A stretch of 64,000 nucleotides of DNA from Oceanobacillus salinisoli. Its GTDB lineage: Bacteria; Bacillota; Bacilli; Bacillales; Amphibacillaceae. The notes below the pieces were generated by a model, which saw only the letters and a program-made list of their open reading frames with translations, was not told where the DNA came from and made no database searches. Shown in pieces: positions 60,224 to 64,000 of the stretch (the stretch's first letter is position 1; every line of letters starts with the position of its first letter). Location of the stretch: contig NZ_WOFB01000020.1 of the NCBI RefSeq assembly GCF_009733865.1, positions 1-64,000 on the forward strand. Reading direction: 5' to 3'. The translations under genes were made by a program, and so were the position numbers.

Positions 60224-61505
60224 TGCCTTCCCCTCCTTGCAGTTTACCCTTCATCGTATCGGTTAATTTTTCTAATGGAATTTCCATCTGTTCTCCTGAT
60301 TCCATCGATTTTACGTTTACTACTTGTTTTTCAAGCTCAGATTCACCTAGAATCAATACATATTTCGCTTGCAATCGATCTGCCGATTTAAATTGACCCT
60401 TTATTTTTCGTCCCTGGTAGTCCTTATCCACCTGGATTCCATTTGCTCTTAAATCATGAACATGACGAACCGCTTCTTTTACTGCTTCATCGCCAACTGC
60501 AACAAAATAGCAATCCAATTTATCATCAACAGGAAGCTCCACTTTTTCTGCTTCCAATGCCATTAAGAGTCTTTCCATGCCCATGCCAAAGCCAATCCCA
60601 GGAGTATTCGGTCCACCTAACTCTTCAATTAATCCATTATATCTTCCGCCGCCAGCAAGAGTTGTAATCGCTCCAAATCCCTCTGCATCACTCATAATCT
60701 CAAAGGCAGTGTGGTTATAATAATCCAGACCGCGAACTAAATTAGAATCAACTACATACTCTATTCCCATTGCGGTTAGATGAGATTTCACTTGTTCAAA
60801 ATATTCTTTTGATGTATCGTTTAAATAATCTAAGATAGAAGGTGCTGTATTCATTGCCGGATGTTCCCTGTCTTTTTTACAATCCAGTACGCGCATTGGA
60901 TTTTGTTCGAGACGAAGCTGGCAGTCCTCACATAGTTCTTCTTTATGTGGTGTAAAATGCTCGATTAATGCATTTCTGTGATTGGTTCTGCTTTCTTTAT
61001 CCCCCAAAGAATTGATAACCAATTTTAATGACTTCAGTCCAAGTTCTTTATAAACGGTCATTGCTAAATCAATTACCTCTGCATCAACAGCAGGATCATC
61101 ACTACCTAACACTTCTACACCAAATTGATTTAATTGCCGCATTCTACCTTTTTGAGGTCGTTCATAACGAAACATTTGTGCAAAGTAATATAATTTAACA
61201 GGCTGATTGGCTTCCCCATATAGTTTGTTTTCGACAAAGGCTCTCGAAACAGAAGCAGTCCCCTCTGGCCTTAACGTTAAACTTCTTCCTCCGCGATCTT
61301 CAAACGTATACATTTCCTTTTGTACAATATCCGTGGTATCACCAACTCCACGGGAAAATACCTCTGTATGTTCAAACAATGGTGTTCGAATTTCTTCGTA
61401 GTTGTATCGGTTGCATATGTTTTTAATTTGAGACTCCACAAATTGCCATTTTTTTGCATCTTTAGGCAAAATATCAACTGTCCCTCTTGGGGCCTTCATA
61501 CTCAT
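60216..61505 (-). CDS. hisS: Histidine-tRNA ligase
   Basis: A 429-residue class IIa synthetase. PRGTVDILP (residue 5), [13 protein letters not shown] (about 77), [18 protein letters not shown] (motif 2, about 111), [14 protein letters not shown] (about 258) and [19 protein letters not shown] (about 285). ATG at 61505 after AGGAGGT with seven-base spacing. First gene of hisS-aspS. Confidence 0.97.
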   Translation of the reverse strand: MSMKAPRGTVDILPKDAKKWQFVESQIKNICNRYNYEEIRTPLFEHTEVFSRGVGDTTDIVQKEMYTFEDRGGRSLTLRPEGTASVSRAFVENKLYGEANQPVKLYYFAQMFRYERPQKGRMRQLNQFGVEVLGSDDPAVDAEVIDLAMTVYKELGLKSLKLVINSLGDKESRTNHRNALIEHFTPHKEELCEDCQLRLEQNPMRVLDCKKDREHPAMNTAPSILDYLNDTSKEYFEQVKSHLTAMGIEYVVDSNLVRGLDYYNHTAFEIMSDAEGFGAITTLAGGGRYNGLIEELGGPNTPGIGFGMGMERLLMALEAEKVELPVDDKLDCYFVAVGDEAVKEAVRHVHDLRANGIQVDKDYQGRKIKGQFKSADRLQAKYVLILGESELEKQVVNVKSMESGEQMEIPLEKLTDTMKGKLQGGEGNA

Positions 61506-61543
61506 CCGCTATACCTCCTGGTTTCTCTTTAAAATTATGTATA

Positions 61544-61800
61544 TAAAAAACTCTCGTCCCTTATAAAAAAAGGGACGAGAGTTACCCGCGTTGCCACCCT
61601 AGTTAATGCTATGAAATGCATTCGCTCTTCACAGTTAACGCCTGCAAAACGTTTATACCTACTTTTATTTCGATATAAATCCTTGGGAATGTCTTTCATT
61701 TAGTTCGTTCTGTAAAGATGTTTTCAGCCAAGACATCTTCTCTCTGTCCAGTCGGTTACTAACTACTCTTTCCCTCATCGGACAATATATTAAATACTAA
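61544..61800 (-). promoter_or_regulatory. T-box riboswitch leader of hisS-aspS
   Basis: T-box core AGGGTGGCAACGCGGG (complement of 61585-61600) and a perfect terminator stem ACTCTCGTCCC / GGGACGAGAGT with T run (61544-61582). Stem I includes AGAGAGAAGATGTC-type sequence. The likely specifier region reads GACAT (complement of 61689-61693), which contains GAC (Asp) overlapping CAT (His), fitting an operon encoding both synthetases. Confidence 0.92.
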
Positions 61801-61843
61801 TCAACTTGAATGAATATAATATTAATCTCAAAATTTTAGAATG

Positions 61844-62017
61844 TCAAGACCGATTGAGTTTTTTCTTCAACATTTTTACTTCTTCAATCGATATTCCCAA
61901 TTCCTCTGCAATTTCCATATGATTTGCATGTCCATCCAGATCGATAAATTGATGTAAATCCACTCCAAATATGTCTTTATTATTCCCTGCATTCCACTGT
62001 TTGTCCTGTAATCTCAT
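61844..62017 (-). CDS. 57-residue helix-turn-helix-like protein upstream of hisS
   Basis: ATG at 62017 preceded by AAAGGAGG at ideal spacing. Sequence MRLQDKQWNAGNNKD then FGVDLHQFIDLDGHANHM and AEELGISIEEVKMLKKKL; the last part has the spacing of a small helix-turn-helix. Ends about 45 bp before the hisS leader. I recognise no named family; the strong binding site and sensible composition argue for a real gene. Confidence 0.75.
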   Translation of the reverse strand: MRLQDKQWNAGNNKDIFGVDLHQFIDLDGHANHMEIAEELGISIEEVKMLKKKLNRS

Positions 62018-62118
62018 CGTTTTTCCTCCTTTAGATATTATAGTTTTGCCTAAAGAAGAGAATTTTATTATACTTATTGGAGACGATAAGAATAGATTTT
62101 TCGGGGAGGATTAGTTTT

Positions 62119-63162
62119 TTGCAGATAAAAAAATCATATCTTTTATATATAAGTCTTTTTATTTTCTTTTTGTTTTCACAACAAGTAAAAGCAGAAAATG
62201 CTATTATTACAACAGATAATGTTAATATTCGCAGTGGTCCTGGTACAGAATTTGAACCAATTGGACAAGCTAATACGAATGAAGAATATCATATTAAAAG
62301 CACACAGGGTAACTGGGTGGAAATTGAATTTGAGAATCAAACAGGCTGGATTATTAGTGACTATATTTCCATTTTGGAAAACGATCCAGAAATTAATGAA
62401 AATACCGATAAGACCATTACAATACGGTATGACAATACACAATTGCGAAGTGGTCCATCCACTAAATTTGAAATTATTTCTTTTGCGGAAAGTGGAGATA
62501 CGTTTGACGTCGTTTCCGAAGCAGGAGATTGGTACGAAATCACCAATGATGAAGTAACAGGATATGTGCTCAAACAGTTAATTGACCCGATCGACCAGTA
62601 CGGTGGATTGCGTTTTGATTTTACTGATAAAACGATTGTCATCGATGCAGGACATGGTGGTCATGATGTCGGTGCAATTGGTGCATCGGGTTCTTATGAA
62701 AAAGATATTGCTTCCGTAACAGCAAAAGAGTTAGAAAAGAAATTGACTTCTCTCGGTGCAAATGTTTTATTAACAAGACCAGAAGACGAATTTATTTCCC
62801 TTAAATCAAGAGCAACCTATTCCAACGTATTGGATACCGATGCTTTTATAAGCATCCACTATAACAGTTTTCCTGAACAGCCTAATGTTACAGGTATTGA
62901 AACCTACTATTACCATGAGCAAAACAAAGAGCTTGCCCATTATATACAACAGGAAATTATAAAAGAGACAAATGCTAGAGATAGAGGGACAAGTGTTGGC
63001 GATTATTATGTCATAAGACAAAATTTCCAGCCTTCCGTATTGCTTGAGCTGGGATTTATATCTAACAAAGGAGTGGAACAACTCCTCCACACCAACACCT
63101 ATCAACAACAGCTGGTAACGGGAATCGTAAATGGATTAGGAATATATTTCTCCAACTACTAA
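62119..63162 (+). CDS. yrvJ: N-acetylmuramoyl-L-alanine amidase with two SH3b domains
   Basis: A 347-residue secreted cell-wall hydrolase. Signal peptide (about 1-26, ending QVKAENA), SH3b domain 1 (about 28-87, VNIRSGPGTEFEPIG), SH3b domain 2 (about 95-155, TQLRSGPSTKFEII), then an Amidase_3 catalytic domain with VIDAGHGGHDVGAIG (zinc His), FISIHYNSF and VLLELGFISN (catalytic Glu). TTG at 62119 after GGGGAGG is the likely start. YrvJ of Bacillus subtilis has more SH3b copies but the same position between hisS and dtd. Confidence 0.92.
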   Translation: MQIKKSYLLYISLFIFFLFSQQVKAENAIITTDNVNIRSGPGTEFEPIGQANTNEEYHIKSTQGNWVEIEFENQTGWIISDYISILENDPEINENTDKTITIRYDNTQLRSGPSTKFEIISFAESGDTFDVVSEAGDWYEITNDEVTGYVLKQLIDPIDQYGGLRFDFTDKTIVIDAGHGGHDVGAIGASGSYEKDIASVTAKELEKKLTSLGANVLLTRPEDEFISLKSRATYSNVLDTDAFISIHYNSFPEQPNVTGIETYYYHEQNKELAHYIQQEIIKETNARDRGTSVGDYYVIRQNFQPSVLLELGFISNKGVEQLLHTNTYQQQLVTGIVNGLGIYFSNY

Positions 63163-63311
63163 TATAGACAAGTTTTTTGGCACTTTTACCGGAAAATATA
63201 TAATCGTTTAGCTATGTTGAATGCCCTAACTTACTAAAATTTTATACTCTCCTAAAAATGTGAGAGAAAAATAGTTCAAGGAAAAAACTGGCACAAAAGT
63301 ATTTTAGCCAA

Positions 63312-63371
63312 GAAAAATCCGAACTATATTCAAAATATTTACGTTAGAATTTGAATTAGTTCGGATTTTTC
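63312..63371. terminator. Bidirectional terminator between yrvJ and dtd
   Basis: Fifteen-base perfect stem GAAAAATCCGAACTA / TAGTTCGGATTTTTC with T runs both ways; the interior ATTCAAA/TTTGAAT extends the pairing. Sits between convergent yrvJ and the relA-dtd operon. Confidence 0.9.
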
Positions 63372-63426
63372 TTTATATAAGGATGTTTCCTAAAGGATTA
63401 TTTCCCTTTTATATGCCACTGCCTGT

Positions 63427-63873
63427 TTATTTATCTTTACTATCAATAATGAAGGTAACCGGTCCTACGTTTGTGAAAGACACATCCATCATTGCGCCAA
63501 ATTGCCCTGTTTGAACGGCAACCCCCTGTTCCCTTATTTTATCATTAAATATTTCATACATTTCATTGGCGAAATCGGGTTTAGCAGCTTTAGTAAAGCT
63601 TGGTCTTCTGCCCTTCCTCGTATCGCCGTATAGTGTAAATTGAGAAATAGACAATATACTTCCACCAATATCGATAAGCGAATGATTCATTTTTCCCTCA
63701 TCATCTTCAAAAACCCGAAGATGAACCGTCTTTTTGACCAAGTAGTCAATATCTTCTACCGTGTCTTCATGGGTTACCCCTAAAAGCACAACAAATCCTT
63801 CGTCTATCTTTCCTAGCATTTCACCATTTACTGTTACATTTGCATTTCTTGCTCGTTGAATTACTGCTTTCAT
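63427..63873 (-). CDS. dtd: D-aminoacyl-tRNA deacylase Dtd
   Basis: A 148-residue proofreading enzyme that removes D-amino acids from t[24 protein letters not shown]-type core ([17 protein letters not shown], about 77-93) and the Gly-cisPro motif NVGPVTF (about 136) are present; [18 protein letters not shown] is the usual N-terminus. Follows relA by 32 bp, the common relA-dtd pair. Confidence 0.97.
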   Translation of the reverse strand: MKAVIQRARNANVTVNGEMLGKIDEGFVVLLGVTHEDTVEDIDYLVKKTVHLRVFEDDEGKMNHSLIDIGGSILSISQFTLYGDTRKGRRPSFTKAAKPDFANEMYEIFNDKIREQGVAVQTGQFGAMMDVSFTNVGPVTFIIDSKDK

Positions 63874-63905
63874 TTGGAGATCATTCCTTCATTTAACCAT
63901 TTTCA

Positions 63906-64000
63906 TTAATGTAATGTTCTCGTTACACTGTATACATCTTTAATTCGTTTAATTCGCTCCACTACTTTTCTTAAGTGACTCGTATTATGGATAAGAATGG
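63906..64000 (-). CDS. relA: 3' end of relA (GTP pyrophosphokinase), partial
   Basis: The last 30 codons of a minus-strand gene that continues beyond the window, ending HLRKVVERIKRIKDVYSVTR followed by TLH and TAA. It matches the C-terminal ACT-domain end of RelA/SpoT-type (p)ppGpp synthetases, and relA-dtd-yrvJ-hisS synteny supports it. Confidence 0.85.
   Translation of the reverse strand, partial: ILIHNTSHLRKVVERIKRIKDVYSVTRTLH

Overview
The window is a stretch of chromosomal backbone from an AT-rich, endospore-forming, competence-gene-bearing member of the Bacillaceae. Spore genes (gpr, spoIIP, sigK, sda, rsfA-like) and late competence genes (comEA/EB/EC) are present. Gene order follows the Bacillus subtilis yqf-dnaK-comE-yqe and yrr-aspS-hisS-relA neighbourhoods with local gaps. 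A Mrp-type Na+/H+ antiporter operon between sda and sigK suggests a salt- or alkali-tolerant genus of the Oceanobacillus/Virgibacillus kind; species cannot be fixed from the sequence alone.

Layout: 0-3 kb, nfeD-floA-yqfB (membrane microdomain operon) behind a near-perfect SigW promoter. 3.4-12.5 kb, rpsU-yqeY, rsmE, prmA and the CIRCE-controlled hrcA-grpE-dnaK-dnaJ heat-shock cluster, with hemW. 12.6-17.5 kb, lepA, yqxA-spoIIP and gpr (gpr has a SigG-type promoter). 18.4-24.2 kb, rpsT, holA, yqzM and the comEA-comEB-comEC DNA-uptake operon. 24.3-29.9 kb, the yqeG-yqeH-aroE-yhbY-nadD-yqeK-rsfS-yqeM operon. 30.2-30.6 kb, a cluster of DnaA boxes and sda, the replication-sporulation checkpoint gene. 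31.2-36.5 kb, mrpA-C-D-E-F-G with mrpB missing. 36.8-37.5 kb, an uninterrupted sigK. 37.8-44.4 kb, mtnN-yrrS, greA-udk-trmR-mltG and yrzB-ruvX-ireB. 44.9-55 kb, alaS with its T-box, an AI-2E family permease, recD2, a TPR protein, mnmA, a cysteine desulfurase and cymR. 55.8-57.9 kb, rarA and an rsfA-like gene on the plus strand. 58.5-64 kb, hisS-aspS behind a T-box, yrvJ-type amidase, dtd and the 3' end of relA.

The unusual layer is in the intergenic spaces. At least four interspersed repeat modules (here called A, B, C and D) sit between operons, combined in different orders and orientations. A fifth unit is exactly 56 bp long in all five copies. It lies inside three different host modules (A, B and C) and is always flanked by TCCT (or AGGA on the other strand), with uninterrupted relatives of A and B elsewhere in the window. 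This looks like a very small nested insertion unit, or the converse, repeated precise loss between TCCT repeats. Several long reading frames in these regions, including an N-terminal extension of aroE, are by-products of the repeats. No CRISPR array, tRNA, rRNA or complete insertion sequence was seen.
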